Below are positions 8,851-17,431 of a DNA stretch of 64,000 nucleotides, piece after piece; position 1 is the stretch's first letter, and each line of letters begins with the position of its first letter. Made by a program: the position numbers and the translations under genes. The stretch is taken from the NCBI RefSeq assembly GCF_024518575.1, contig NZ_JANIHG010000004.1:1-64000 (forward strand), in the 5' to 3' direction. The DNA comes from Methanothrix sp. (GTDB taxonomy: Archaea > Halobacteriota > Methanosarcinia > Methanotrichales > Methanotrichaceae). The notes below the pieces were generated by a model. It saw only the letters and a list, made by a program, of their open reading frames with translations, had not been told where the DNA came from and ran no database searches.

Positions 8851-8939
8851 TTGCAAGCGCAGGAGATGTGGCGGATCTGAGGATTCTCGAGAGAGCGTCT
8901 CCATCGCCGTAATTCTTCGAACAGAATGGTGTCGTTCCC

Positions 8940-9500
8940 ATGAGAATCTTGCTCGTAAAGCCAGGTGCTCTCGAGAGGGATGAGGCTGGAAACATACTTT
9001 ACGCAAGCTCATCCGTGACGCTGATAATCTCAGACAGGACTGTGGTGGTGGATACAGGATCCGCTGATGAGAGAGAGCTGGTTTTTGATGGTCTGAAAAG
9101 ATATGGAGCATCGCCAGATGACATAGAGATCGTGGTTAACACACATCTCCATGAGGATCACACAGGCGGCAACGATATGTTCCGAAACGCAGATCTCCTC
9201 TCCTACCATACAGGTCTCCGCGAGGGATGCATTCTGGCGCGGGGAGTGAGTGTCATTGAGACGCCTGGGCACACGCTGGACAGCATATCTGTTCTGTGCA
9301 TGCCCGGCAGTGTCGTGATCGCTGGCGATGCTCTGCCGACCGCTGACAACTACATCAAGGATCTTCCGCCTAGAATACATGCGGACAGGGCTCTCGCCCT
9401 CAGGAGCATGCACAGGATCGCCGGCATCGCCAGGATCGTGGTTCCAGGCCATGGAATGCCGTTCTCGATTCCCGATGGCCACGAGGCTGAGCTCAGGTGA
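8940..9500 (+). CDS. metallo-beta-lactamase-fold hydrolase
   Basis: A 186-residue MBL-fold protein. The metal motif HLHEDHTGG (HxHxDH) is near residue 64, a further metal-binding His follows at ETPGHT, the bridging Asp is in VIAGDAL, and the last His is in VPGHG. It is shorter than glyoxalase II or RNase Z and resembles the archaeal stand-alone MBL hydrolases of unknown substrate. It converges on the UbiD gene with about 55 bases between the stops. Confidence 0.85.
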   Translation: MRILLVKPGALERDEAGNILYASSSVTLIISDRTVVVDTGSADERELVFDGLKRYGASPDDIEIVVNTHLHEDHTGGNDMFRNADLLSYHTGLREGCILARGVSVIETPGHTLDSISVLCMPGSVVIAGDALPTADNYIKDLPPRIHADRALALRSMHRIAGIARIVVPGHGMPFSIPDGHEAELR

Positions 9501-9554
9501 TCTCATATCTGGCGATCATCGCCGTCCGGTTTCAGGGCTTGATTGTCAAATATC

Positions 9555-10808
9555 TCACCATGGTCGGGCCACGCGCCTGAACTTCCAGAGCCTGTCCAGC
9601 TTCGCGGTCGCATCGACCCCGACCTTTGTCGTTATCCCATCCACAGATCTCGGATCCAGCGTGCTTCCTCTCACATTCGGATACATGTAAATGTCCTGAT
9701 CGCCGCGAACCCTTGTCGCGATCGCGTACTCCAGCTCTCTCGGATCGTGGATATCGATATCTGTGTCGACAACAAGCACATGCTTCAGGCTCCCGTGAGC
9801 TGCCATCGCGGCCTTTATGGCTTTCAATCCATCTCCCTCGCCCATCTTCTCTATCTGAACAACCGCATGGAAGTAAGTGCATCCGCCCTCTGTGAGAAGC
9901 ACGTTCTTGACCCTCACGACCTTTGATGCCTCTCTGTATATCAGCGGCTCATACGGCACACCCATCAGCATCCTGTGCTCCCCACCTGCAGGAAGAAGCG
10001 CATGATAGATCGCGTCATCCCTCATCATGATCCTAGTGATCTCTATGACAGGCTCCTCTCTCACAAGATCCATCGTGCCAGTTATGTCCACAAACGGCCC
10101 CTCCTGGGCCCTCTTCTCTGTCAGGTACCCCTCCAGAACGATCTCTGCATGGGGAACCGGAACGCCGTTGTCAAGGGTCACGACCTCAACAACATCCCCG
10201 CGGAGAGCGGATGCATACTCGAACTCCTTGCCCTCAGGCACTCTTGTTGATGCTGCTATGAGAACGACGGGATCAACGCCGATGGCAATCGCTACCGGCA
10301 GCCTCCTGCCTGTCTCGATGGCTCTGGAGTACATCTGGTGTGTGTGTCTTCCCGGGACGAGCCTAGCGGCCAGCCTGGTCCTGTCGAGAACCATCAGTCT
10401 GTGAACGCATGCGTTGATCCTCTCATCCAGCCTGGCCAAAACCACGCCTGATGTTATGTACCGCCCGCCATCTCCTTTGAAATGCCTCAGCACCGGCAGC
10501 CGCGAAAGATCCGGCTCCAGGACGTTCTCCTGGAAGTGCGATGAGTCGACCTCTCTGACATGACCCTCATATTCAACAGCTGAGAGATCGCGCGCCAGGT
10601 TCCTGGCATCCATCCTCAGGGCGCGGGCGAGAAGCTCCCTGCTCCCAAGCAAATTTATGCAGCACTTGTGGCCATCTGCATTGTGGAAGAGCATCGGGCC
10701 CCTTCCGGCTGCGCGCATGGCCAGCTCATACTCTGTGGATACATGCTCGTGGACCTCCTCCAGAACGCCATCCGTGCGGAGATCCTCCAGGAAAGATCTG
10801 AGGCTCAT
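9555..10808 (-). CDS. UbiD-family decarboxylase, candidate anhydromevalonate phosphate decarboxylase
   Basis: A 417-residue UbiD/3-polyprenyl-4-hydroxybenzoate decarboxylase homologue, a prenylated-FMN enzyme. Archaeal members have been shown to act as trans-anhydromevalonate-5-phosphate decarboxylase in the modified mevalonate pathway, and this is the most likely job here. Family landmarks include the N-terminal SLRSFLEDL, the central RLMVLDRTRLAARL region and EGPFVDITGTMD. The start at 10808 is preferred over 10871 because a TATA-like AATATATT lies about 27 nt upstream, suggesting a leaderless transcript. No phosphomevalonate dehydratase genes are in the window, but HMG-CoA reductase is at 38-39 kb. 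Confidence 0.85.
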   Translation of the reverse strand: MSLRSFLEDLRTDGVLEEVHEHVSTEYELAMRAAGRGPMLFHNADGHKCCINLLGSRELLARALRMDARNLARDLSAVEYEGHVREVDSSHFQENVLEPDLSRLPVLRHFKGDGGRYITSGVVLARLDERINACVHRLMVLDRTRLAARLVPGRHTHQMYSRAIETGRRLPVAIAIGVDPVVLIAASTRVPEGKEFEYASALRGDVVEVVTLDNGVPVPHAEIVLEGYLTEKRAQEGPFVDITGTMDLVREEPVIEITRIMMRDDAIYHALLPAGGEHRMLMGVPYEPLIYREASKVVRVKNVLLTEGGCTYFHAVVQIEKMGEGDGLKAIKAAMAAHGSLKHVLVVDTDIDIHDPRELEYAIATRVRGDQDIYMYPNVRGSTLDPRSVDGITTKVGVDATAKLDRLWKFRRVARPW

Positions 10809-11007
10809 GAGGGGGTAGTTGGCAGCATGCTTAATATATTCCCGTCCCTCGAAGAGCCTGCAGCAGAACACTTAATTTTATTTTGTTTATGGAAAATAGA
10901 TATTACAATAATATAAAAATAATATATTCTATGTATTCTTTTTATGATATCGAATTAATTAAAATCAGTGTTGAAATATAATGTCAACAATCTCCTTCAT
11001 TCAAAAA

Positions 11008-11020
11008 CTATTTAAAGATA
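11008..11020 (+). promoter_or_regulatory. TATA box of the TPR gene (leaderless)
   Basis: CTATTTAAAGATA at 11008-11020 is centred about 27 nt before the ATG at 11040 in a very AT-rich stretch, and there is no ribosome site. Transcription would start at or next to the start codon. The rest of the 231-nt divergent spacer (10809-11039) is AT-rich, with no other clear feature. Confidence 0.55.
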
Positions 11021-11039
11021 TAACTCATTCGATATACTG

Positions 11040-13205
11040 ATGGACCAATTAGTAGTGCTTCATGAGATATTCGAGTCATTCTCCAGGGGCACCGGCGCCC
11101 TCCACGATATCGAGCCCAGGGCGGTCGAGGGCAGATGCGCCAGCCTTGTGGTTAAGCTCCTGCGGAGCTGTCTCGATGGTGATATCGACGAGGAGACATG
11201 TCGCGAGCTATCCGAGTGCCTGAGCAACATCTACGAGCTGAAGAGGCTGGGCGACATTTGCCGGCGGGCGGGTATGCCGGAGATCGCGATGAAATGCTAC
11301 TCGAAGGCTCTCTCCCAGGCTCAGGAGCCGCATGTGCGCTCTGTGCTGATGAACAACATGGGCCAGGTCCATGCGCTGAAGGGCGACCTGAGCAAGGCGA
11401 TTGTATACTATAAAAAGGCGCTGGAGGGGTTCGAGTACGCAGGTGATCCGAGCAGCGCTGCCCATGTCATGGGGAACCTCGCATCTGCATACAGGCGTGC
11501 TTACCAGTGGGATCGAGCGGTGGAGTGCTACTTCAAGGGTCTGAAGGGGTTCGAGAAGCTCAACGACAGCTTCGGCGTCGCCCAGATGACCGGCTCTCTG
11601 GGAAGGGTATACGCTGAGATGGGCGAGAGGGAGCTCGCTGTGCTCTATTACGAGAAGAGCCTGAGGATGTTCGAGAACCTTGGCGATCGCAGGAGCGCTG
11701 CCTGGCTTCTGAGCCGTCTGGGGAGGGTCTATGCAGAGATGGGGAGATGGGATGACTCAAAGAGATGCTTCGAGAGGAGTCTCTCCATCTTCGAGGATCT
11801 CGGCCAGAGCCAGAACGCGGGCATAGTTCTCTCTAACCTCGGCCGCTTCTACCTCGAGAAGGGGGATACAGATTCCGCAAGGGATGCTCTTGAGCGCGCC
11901 CTGAAGTCAGTGAGAAAGGAGATGCTTCCCGTTTACCCTAACACGGTTGCAGCGCTAGCAGCAACATACAGCCTGCTCGCGCGCAGGTACGCTGATGAAG
12001 AAAATGTGAAGCAGTCGTCGCAGCTTTACTCGAGAGCGTCCGACTGCTTCAGCGAGCTTGCGCTCCATCCCAAGATCCTCCTATCCGAGCTGAAGGCTGC
12101 TGCAGGCCAGGCCAGATCTCTCTCATATCTTGTGAAGCTCCGCGCAGACCCGCGCGATGACGAGGCTGTCGCCCTCTGCGAGAGAGCGATATCAGCGCTC
12201 GAGAGCACGATAGCCAGCACCGCATCTAAGGACAGGGAGAGGGTCGCATCCCTTGTCAGGTGTCTGCAGGGGATGAAGGAGCTCTGGAGCATAGACCTCT
12301 ACGCAACTGAGCCCTGGAGGATACTCAGCATGGTCTCTGTAGCCACCGAGTACCTGATGGGTGGCATTCGAGAGCTGGCCATGAGCCCAGGATCGTATAA
12401 AGAGATGTACGAAGCGCTTGTCGCCATCAACGGGGCGCTGGATGATGAGAGGCAGAGAAGAGACTCTTCGGCGAACCTGAGGAGGGCAGCTGAGCATCTC
12501 AGGGCATCACAGGTGGATGGCTTCGAGAAGATCGCAGAGACGCTCGAAATTGCTGGAAGATCTGAGCTTGTCCAGGGAATAAGCCCGTCTGACATACTGA
12601 ACTACGGAGCCCACAGAAAGGCCCTGATGAGCATCGGCTGGGCAGCAGCGCAGAGCCTGCTCTCGGAGATCGACAGGACAGGATGGATATACGCATGGGA
12701 TGAGTCCATGAACCTCTCAGAGATGGGTCCGGCGGGCAGGACCGAGCGGATAAGAAGAAAAGCAGAGAGCATCGCAGAGATAAAGGAGGTGCCTGTGGTC
12801 GAGATGGACTTTGCAGAAAACAGGAGCTCTAAAGCCGATGTGCAGCGAGAGAGCGCTGAGGAGAGGGCTGTTGTTAGCAAATCCATCGTGCCCGCGCAGA
12901 CCATGCTCGTGTCAACCGTGGCACCATCACTGCCCGCTCATCCTGAGACAATCCGTCCTGAGATCACGCTGGAGAGTCCATACGTCATCGAGAGCTTCGC
13001 GGATTACGAGCATGAGGGCGCATCTTACGATGAGCTTCAGAGGGAGAGCGCGGATGCGAGCATCGATACCGGCCGTTCGGAGTCTGCCATCGGGACTAAA
13101 AGAGGCAATTTGAGGGATTCGCTCGCCGTCAGGATCCTGGTGGGGCTGATCGCGCTGGCCGGGACAGCATACGCGATAATGCATGTGATTCTAGGTGTGC
13201 TATGA
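11040..13205 (+). CDS. tail-anchored tetratricopeptide-repeat protein
   Basis: A 721-residue protein. Residues about 60-300 hold at least six TPR units (for example GDLSKAIVYYKKALEGFEYA and GDTDSARDALERALKS) of the 40-residue type with Tyr spacing. A helical middle follows, then a low-complexity acidic stretch (about 580-690). A single C-terminal membrane helix (VRILVGLIALAGTAYAIMHV) precedes the stop. This would make a cytoplasmic protein-interaction scaffold held by its tail. No enzyme domain is seen. Large TPR proteins are frequent in Methanothrix. Partner unknown; the neighbours give no clue. Confidence 0.8.
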   Translation: MDQLVVLHEIFESFSRGTGALHDIEPRAVEGRCASLVVKLLRSCLDGDIDEETCRELSECLSNIYELKRLGDICRRAGMPEIAMKCYSKALSQAQEPHVRSVLMNNMGQVHALKGDLSKAIVYYKKALEGFEYAGDPSSAAHVMGNLASAYRRAYQWDRAVECYFKGLKGFEKLNDSFGVAQMTGSLGRVYAEMGERELAVLYYEKSLRMFENLGDRRSAAWLLSRLGRVYAEMGRWDDSKRCFERSLSIFEDLGQSQNAGIVLSNLGRFYLEKGDTDSARDALERALKSVRKEMLPVYPNTVAALAATYSLLARRYADEENVKQSSQLYSRASDCFSELALHPKILLSELKAAAGQARSLSYLVKLRADPRDDEAVALCERAISALESTIASTASKDRERVASLVRCLQGMKELWSIDLYATEPWRILSMVSVATEYLMGGIRELAMSPGSYKEMYEALVAINGALDDERQRRDSSANLRRAAEHLRASQVDGFEKIAETLEIAGRSELVQGISPSDILNYGAHRKALMSIGWAAAQSLLSEIDRTGWIYAWDESMNLSEMGPAGRTERIRRKAESIAEIKEVPVVEMDFAENRSSKADVQRESAEERAVVSKSIVPAQTMLVSTVAPSLPAHPETIRPEITLESPYVIESFADYEHEGASYDELQRESADASIDTGRSESAIGTKRGNLRDSLAVRILVGLIALAGTAYAIMHVILGVL

Positions 13206-13780
13206 ATCTCTGTGTTCCCATGAAAACCCCGCATGCGACAAGCAGAGGCGTGTCAAAGGGATGAAAGCTTTGATGCAGTGTCAGTTCCGTCCAGAAACGC
13301 CCCGACAACAGGAGGTTAACCCTCCACGTCATGCTTTTCGCGGTAAGCATGAAGTTGGGCTGACCACCTGTGCCGGCTCGTTTCGGATGGTGTATCTGGG
13401 TTTGTGTAACTGTGCAGCATCAGTGATATGCTTCCGGGAGAGAGTGAAATATCAGGCTGGCTTTTGAGTCAAGCTGGGGGCGAAAGCACGCAGGCACCTC
13501 AGATCCAAATGGGATGCGCATTTCAGATACGGACACAGAAGCTCCGCCAGCAGAAATAATGGTGGAGAGTAGAATGGTGGGGAGAAGAGCGCAACGACCC
13601 TGGATTTACAGCGCGATCTGGCTCCACGATAACTCACGGATATCATCCTTTCTGTATCTGGAATAGAACTGCCGCCAAGCATAACGACCTATTTTATAGC
13701 AGCCATATTACATCGTCGATCCTTCAGAATAGGGATAAAACTTAATACAGTTGACAACATCCTACTTTCTGGTGGTGCTT
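13206..13780. other. 575-nt non-coding stretch with a diverged repeat
   Basis: No convincing gene. The first 140 bases match 33787-33905 (listed separately as a repeat). A 7-bp hairpin CATGCTT/AAGCATG lies at 13330-13351. The remainder (13352-13780) shows no feature I can name. Confidence 0.5.
13211..13351 (+). repeat. copy A of a two-copy dispersed repeat, possible IS605-type 3' end or small RNA
   Basis: Shares with 33787-33911 the blocks GCGACAAGCAGAGGCGTG, GGATGAAAGCTT, then CAGGAGGTTAAC followed by a hairpin. Here the hairpin stem is CATGCTT/AAGCATG. In the other copy the stem is ATGCTT/AAGCGT, still pairing through a G-U. The order (CCAG-AAC block, then GGAGGTTAAC) recalls the right end of IS200/IS605 elements, but no tnpB remains. 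Origin uncertain. Confidence 0.5.
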
Positions 13781-13900
13781 GTGCCTAAGTTCAAGAAGCG
13801 CGAGACCGAGAGGAAGGGTGGCAAGAAGATGGAGATACTCGAGGAGAAGCTGCTGAAGACACATCTTGATGAGCTGAAGGGCGCAGGCGGTGAGGAGTAG
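13781..13900 (+). CDS. small basic protein (39 aa), coupled to ThiS-like gene
   Basis: GTG start at 13781, reading PKFKKRETERKGGKKMEIL and ending in a Gly/Glu tail. It is highly charged and helical in prediction by eye. It ends 5 nt before the TTG start of the ThiS-like gene, and its last codons supply that gene's ribosome site (GGTGAGGAG). I do not recognise a family. The tight spacing and strong codon bias support a real gene. Confidence 0.6.
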   Translation: MPKFKKRETERKGGKKMEILEEKLLKTHLDELKGAGGEE

Positions 13901-13905
13901 AGGTT

Positions 13906-14115
13906 TTGATATCTGTATCCGTGAGGATATTCGCTGATGTTGTGGCTGAGAGGCAGCTTGTCCTGCCTGAGGGGACCTCGTACTACGAGCTTCTGGATCT
14001 CCTCGGCATAAACCCGGAGACGGTGGTGATCGCGCGGGACGGGACCCCCGTTCCGTTTAACGACGCGGTGCTTCCAGGCGAGATCGAGATCATACGGGTT
14101 GTGTCTGCTGGCTAG
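13906..14115 (+). CDS. ThiS/MoaD-like ubiquitin-fold protein
   Basis: A 69-residue beta-grasp protein (SVRIFADVVAERQLVLPEGT, then GEIEIIRVVSAG). It resembles ThiS, MoaD and archaeal SAMP proteins, which are adenylated on a C-terminal Gly-Gly and then carry sulfur or are conjugated to targets. Here the chain ends Ala-Gly rather than Gly-Gly. Start is TTG. It overlaps the convergent regulator gene by 26 nt. It may serve thiamine, pterin cofactor or tRNA thiolation, or be a non-canonical variant; the neighbours do not decide. Confidence 0.8.
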   Translation: MISVSVRIFADVVAERQLVLPEGTSYYELLDLLGINPETVVIARDGTPVPFNDAVLPGEIEIIRVVSAG

Positions 14116-14506
14116 ATCCCTTCGGGCTGAGCTTCGTGCTCAGCTCCCTCAGCCTCTGTATGCTTTCCATTATTTTTGCGGCTTCTCTCTTCTTCTCCTC
14201 CTCGAAGTGCTTTATGATCTCATCAAGGCTCACAGTCAGCCTGTATACCTTCATCGGCCTGCCCTTGCCGTCCTTCTTGAGCTCCCTCTCCTCAACCCAG
14301 TTGTTCGCTCTGAGAACCCTCATAGCAACTGAGACCTCAGGCTGTCTCAGGTTTGAGCCGATCTCGATCTCCCTGGACGTGGCCTCCTCAACGTTGGAGA
14401 GATAAGTTATCATGGCAGCCACATTTCTTGGTATGCCCACGGAGACCAGCGTCTCCACAAACTCGGCGTCCCTCTCATCGAGAACCCTTACGGAGAACTG
14501 CCTCAT
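14090..14506 (-). CDS. winged-helix transcriptional regulator (archaeal, ArsR/TrmB-like)
   Basis: A 138-residue regulator from the ATG at 14506. A winged-helix domain spans about residues 20-85 (ISYLS-type helix, then SREIEIGSNLRQPEVSVAMR as recognition region and wing GKGRPMKVYRL). A charged coiled coil follows (FEEEKKREAAKIMESIQRLREL) and would dimerise. This form is common in methanogens as a predicted regulator; no ligand domain is present. Its target is unknown. It converges with and overlaps the ThiS-like gene. Confidence 0.8.
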   Translation of the reverse strand: MRQFSVRVLDERDAEFVETLVSVGIPRNVAAMITYLSNVEEATSREIEIGSNLRQPEVSVAMRVLRANNWVEERELKKDGKGRPMKVYRLTVSLDEIIKHFEEEKKREAAKIMESIQRLRELSTKLSPKGSSQQTQPV

Positions 14507-14607
14507 GCATATCACAATCTTCTTTTAGCATTGTCTATTGTTGTTATAATATAAATACTTTATTTTGTGCCACCATAATCTATATGTTAGTAATATTAAT
14601 CTCAATT

Positions 14608-14723
14608 AGCTGTGTTGAATAATGTTTGAGAATCCGATATCAGAGGCCGAATTCATACAAATTTCAATTCCAGTAAAAATCGATAGCTTTAGACATTAGA
14701 GCTCTCAGTTATTCAACAAATCG
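14608..14723 (-). repeat. MITE-like element, copy 1 (116 bp, degenerate ends)
   Basis: Shares the interior of the four other 116-bp elements (GAGAATCCGAT, AGTAAAAATCGATAGCT). It is flanked by perfect 8-bp direct repeats TCTCAATT at 14600-14607 and 14724-14731. The left end is AGCTGTGTTGAATAAT. The right end has decayed from the expected ATTCAACACAGCA to ATTCAACAAATCG. Same orientation as copy 4, opposite to copies 2, 3 and 5. Confidence 0.85.
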
Positions 14724-14731
14724 TCTCAATT

Positions 14732-15108
14732 CGGCTCCACTATAAAGCTGAATTATGGTCGTGTGGTCTGCAACGAACTGTGTACAAGTACAGTTGGGAT
14801 CGACATCGTGCGACGATATGGGAGTCATGTGGCTTCACCCCACTTCAGGCAGATCCATGACAGCATATTCCAGTTATTCGAGCTAAAGACCACAGCGCTG
14901 GAGATATCCCGGAAGGGGACTGCAACACCATCGCCTTCAAGTGTGTCTGCATGGTGCCTGTAGCTGGCGATTGCAGCGCGCTGGAGTTATTTAATGTACA
15001 TCAAGATCCTCACAGCCCACTTGGAGGAATGTTTAAGTATTAGTGACAGGTAACTATTTCGCCGATAACGGCTGCTCGTAAAACAGATTTGGCGTAGGAG
15101 GAAATCAG
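14732..15108. other. leader region of hdrED
   Basis: About 375 nt between the MITE copy and hdrE. GTTTAAGTAT near 15030 is a good TATA candidate, which would give an untranslated leader of about 50 nt. A ribosome site TAGGAGGAAATC lies just before the hdrE ATG. No gene seen; short open frames here lack ribosome sites. Confidence 0.5.
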
Positions 15109-15861
15109 ATGGCGTTTTACACACTGGGCCTCACCTTCTCCATCGTGATAGCTTTGACAGTCGTTGTGCTGGCGATCTGGCTCTATGGCATGTACTTCAA
15201 CTTCAAAAAGTGGGGCATTGGCTCCACAGGATACCAAGAGCCCCTCGCCCACAGCTTCTGGCTGTTCATTGCCACCTGGATTCATGAGGCATTCAAGGAC
15301 GGAGTATGGGTATTTATAAGAACACTTATACTGGATGTGCTTCTCCTCAGGAGAACTCTGCGCAGAAGCCCGGTCAGATGGGTCATGCATATGGCTATCT
15401 TTTATGGATTTGTGACACTTGCCGCGCTCTCTGGTCTTGGCCTTTTCATGGATATTATAGAGCACTTTAACATTCTTGGCATGGCCCATGAGGCTGAGAT
15501 GGTTAAGAAGTCTATGGAGCTGCCATTCGACATCTTTGGGTATCTGTTGCTCTTCGGATCAACGATCTCGATACTTCGCAGGATCCTCCTCAAGGAGGTC
15601 AGGGACGCCACAACAGCTTACGATGTGGTGCTCATCGGGGGCGTTTTCCTGATAACAATAACTGGATTCTATGCAGAGTGGATGCGTGGAAATGCATTCC
15701 TGGTGGGAGATGTCTTCGCAAATCCGGTTTATGCTCCACACTTCGCACTGATACACACGATACTTGCGCTCTGTCTATTCGCATTCATACTCCCGTGGAG
15801 CAGGTACCTTCACGTCATAGCAGCACCGATGACGATCCTCGCAAACAGAGGAGGCGAGTAA
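15109..15861 (+). CDS. hdrE: membrane heterodisulfide reductase cytochrome b subunit HdrE
   Basis: A 250-residue membrane protein with five hydrophobic segments. The histidines in PLAHSF, MHMAIFYG and HFALIHT suit the two b-type haems of HdrE. It takes electrons from methanophenazine and passes them to HdrD, which reduces the CoM-S-S-CoB heterodisulfide; this is the last energy-conserving step of aceticlastic methanogenesis. It precedes hdrD by one base on the same strand, as in Methanosarcina. Confidence 0.93.
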   Translation: MAFYTLGLTFSIVIALTVVVLAIWLYGMYFNFKKWGIGSTGYQEPLAHSFWLFIATWIHEAFKDGVWVFIRTLILDVLLLRRTLRRSPVRWVMHMAIFYGFVTLAALSGLGLFMDIIEHFNILGMAHEAEMVKKSMELPFDIFGYLLLFGSTISILRRILLKEVRDATTAYDVVLIGGVFLITITGFYAEWMRGNAFLVGDVFANPVYAPHFALIHTILALCLFAFILPWSRYLHVIAAPMTILANRGGE

Positions 15862-15862
15862 A

Positions 15863-17233
15863 GTGGCAGATAACAAGCCCAACAATAAGCCTCTCATATC
15901 AGGATTCCTGATGTCTACACAGCTCATGGAGCTGAACGCCTGTACGAGATGCAAGGAGTGCATGAACTGGTGTCCGACTTACGCTGTAAGGCCGGACAGG
16001 CCTGAGATCACACCGATGTACAAGATCGCCAAGTTCAGGGAGATGCTCGACAGTCAATATGGATTGAGAGCGAAGCTCTTCGGCCCAAAGCCGCTCCACG
16101 AGGACGAGATCAACAAGTACACGGAGGATACGTACTACTGCACGACATGCGGCGTCTGCGGCACTGTCTGTGAGTCCGCAATACTCACCGTTGAGCTCTG
16201 GGAGGCCATAAGGCCGAATCTCGTGGCGAGAGGCAACGGCCCCTACGGAAAGCAGTCGTTCTTCCCGAAGCTGCTCAAGACGGACAGGAACCCATATCAG
16301 GCGAAGCAGGAGGAGAGGCTCTGCTGGGTCCCGAAGGACGCAAAGGTCGATGAGTCCGGGAAGATAGCGTACTTCGCAGGATGCACAGCAGCCTACAGAC
16401 AGCAGGCTCTCGGCGTTGCGACGGTGAGGGTTCTGAACGCGCTCGGTGTGGACTTCTGCATGCTCGGCAAGGACGAGTGGTGCTGCGCCTCAGCTCTCGT
16501 CAGGACAGGACAAAGGGACGTGATGAAGGAGCATGCTGTTCACAACATAGACGCTCTGAAGGACAGGGGAGTCGAGACCGTCCTCTACGCATGTGCAGGA
16601 TGCATGAGAACGGCGACAATCGACTGGCCAAGGTGGTATGAAGGGTACATACCATACAAGAATGTGCCTCTGTCAGTATATCTGAGAGAAAAGATAAGGT
16701 CCGGAGAGGTGGATTACAAGAGAAGCATAGACTACACGGTGACATTCCACGATCCATGCCACAGCGGTCGACATCTGATGCACATACAGGGCAGGGACTG
16801 GGCGTTCGAGGCCCCGAGAGATGTTCTCCAGTCGATTCCAGGGCTGAAGTTCATCGATATGGAGAGGAGCAGGGAGTTCCAGAGGTGCTGCGGCGCTGGA
16901 GGCGGTGTGAAGGCCGGAATTCCAGACCTGGCGCTGGACTGCGCTGTGAACAGGCTCAGGGATGCGGAGCAGGTTAAGGCAGACATCATAGCGAGCACGT
17001 GCCCCTTCTGCAGGCGCAACATAATGGACGGCAGGAACTCCGTGAAATCTCAGATAAAGGTCCTGGATGTCGTGGAGCTCGTGGCAGCTGCGATGGGGCT
17101 CGATGTGACGATTCCGGAGAACCCCTACACCAAGTACCAGGAGCAGGACACCATAGTATGCAAGGACGTCTGCAAGCTGGAGACCGTGATTGGCAAGGAG
17201 GCTGGAAAGGATATCGTCGGCGAGGCCCATTAG
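15863..17233 (+). CDS. hdrD: heterodisulfide reductase catalytic subunit HdrD
   Basis: A 456-residue iron-sulfur protein. Two [4Fe-4S] motifs (CTRCKECMNWCP near residue 28, CTTCGVCGTVCE near residue 94) precede two CCG domains. The first CCG domain has CCASAL and CAGC, and the second has HDPCH, RCCGAGGG and CPFC; these hold the catalytic noncubane [4Fe-4S] clusters that reduce CoM-S-S-CoB to the two thiols. GTG start, with a ribosome site inside the end of hdrE. HdrD is attached to the membrane through HdrE. Confidence 0.95.
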   Translation: MADNKPNNKPLISGFLMSTQLMELNACTRCKECMNWCPTYAVRPDRPEITPMYKIAKFREMLDSQYGLRAKLFGPKPLHEDEINKYTEDTYYCTTCGVCGTVCESAILTVELWEAIRPNLVARGNGPYGKQSFFPKLLKTDRNPYQAKQEERLCWVPKDAKVDESGKIAYFAGCTAAYRQQALGVATVRVLNALGVDFCMLGKDEWCCASALVRTGQRDVMKEHAVHNIDALKDRGVETVLYACAGCMRTATIDWPRWYEGYIPYKNVPLSVYLREKIRSGEVDYKRSIDYTVTFHDPCHSGRHLMHIQGRDWAFEAPRDVLQSIPGLKFIDMERSREFQRCCGAGGGVKAGIPDLALDCAVNRLRDAEQVKADIIASTCPFCRRNIMDGRNSVKSQIKVLDVVELVAAAMGLDVTIPENPYTKYQEQDTIVCKDVCKLETVIGKEAGKDIVGEAH

Positions 17234-17431
17234 GCCTCCTCCCATAATTTGTTGCCACAACGTTTTATCGCACACCGTCTACAAATGTCTGGTGGTGTTG
17301 AATCTCTTCTGATTGCTGCTGGAGTCTTGCCATCATTTGCATAAGTTCGTGACCATCTGTATGTGTGATCAATTCTCCACTCCAACCACTATAATCATAT
17401 AGCCAGGGGGCTAGAGCTCGGTGGAGCAAAA

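Noticed and set aside
14763-14963. 66-codon frame between MITE copy 1 and hdrE
   Set aside because: No ribosome site, no recognisable sequence, and a composition like the surrounding non-coding DNA.
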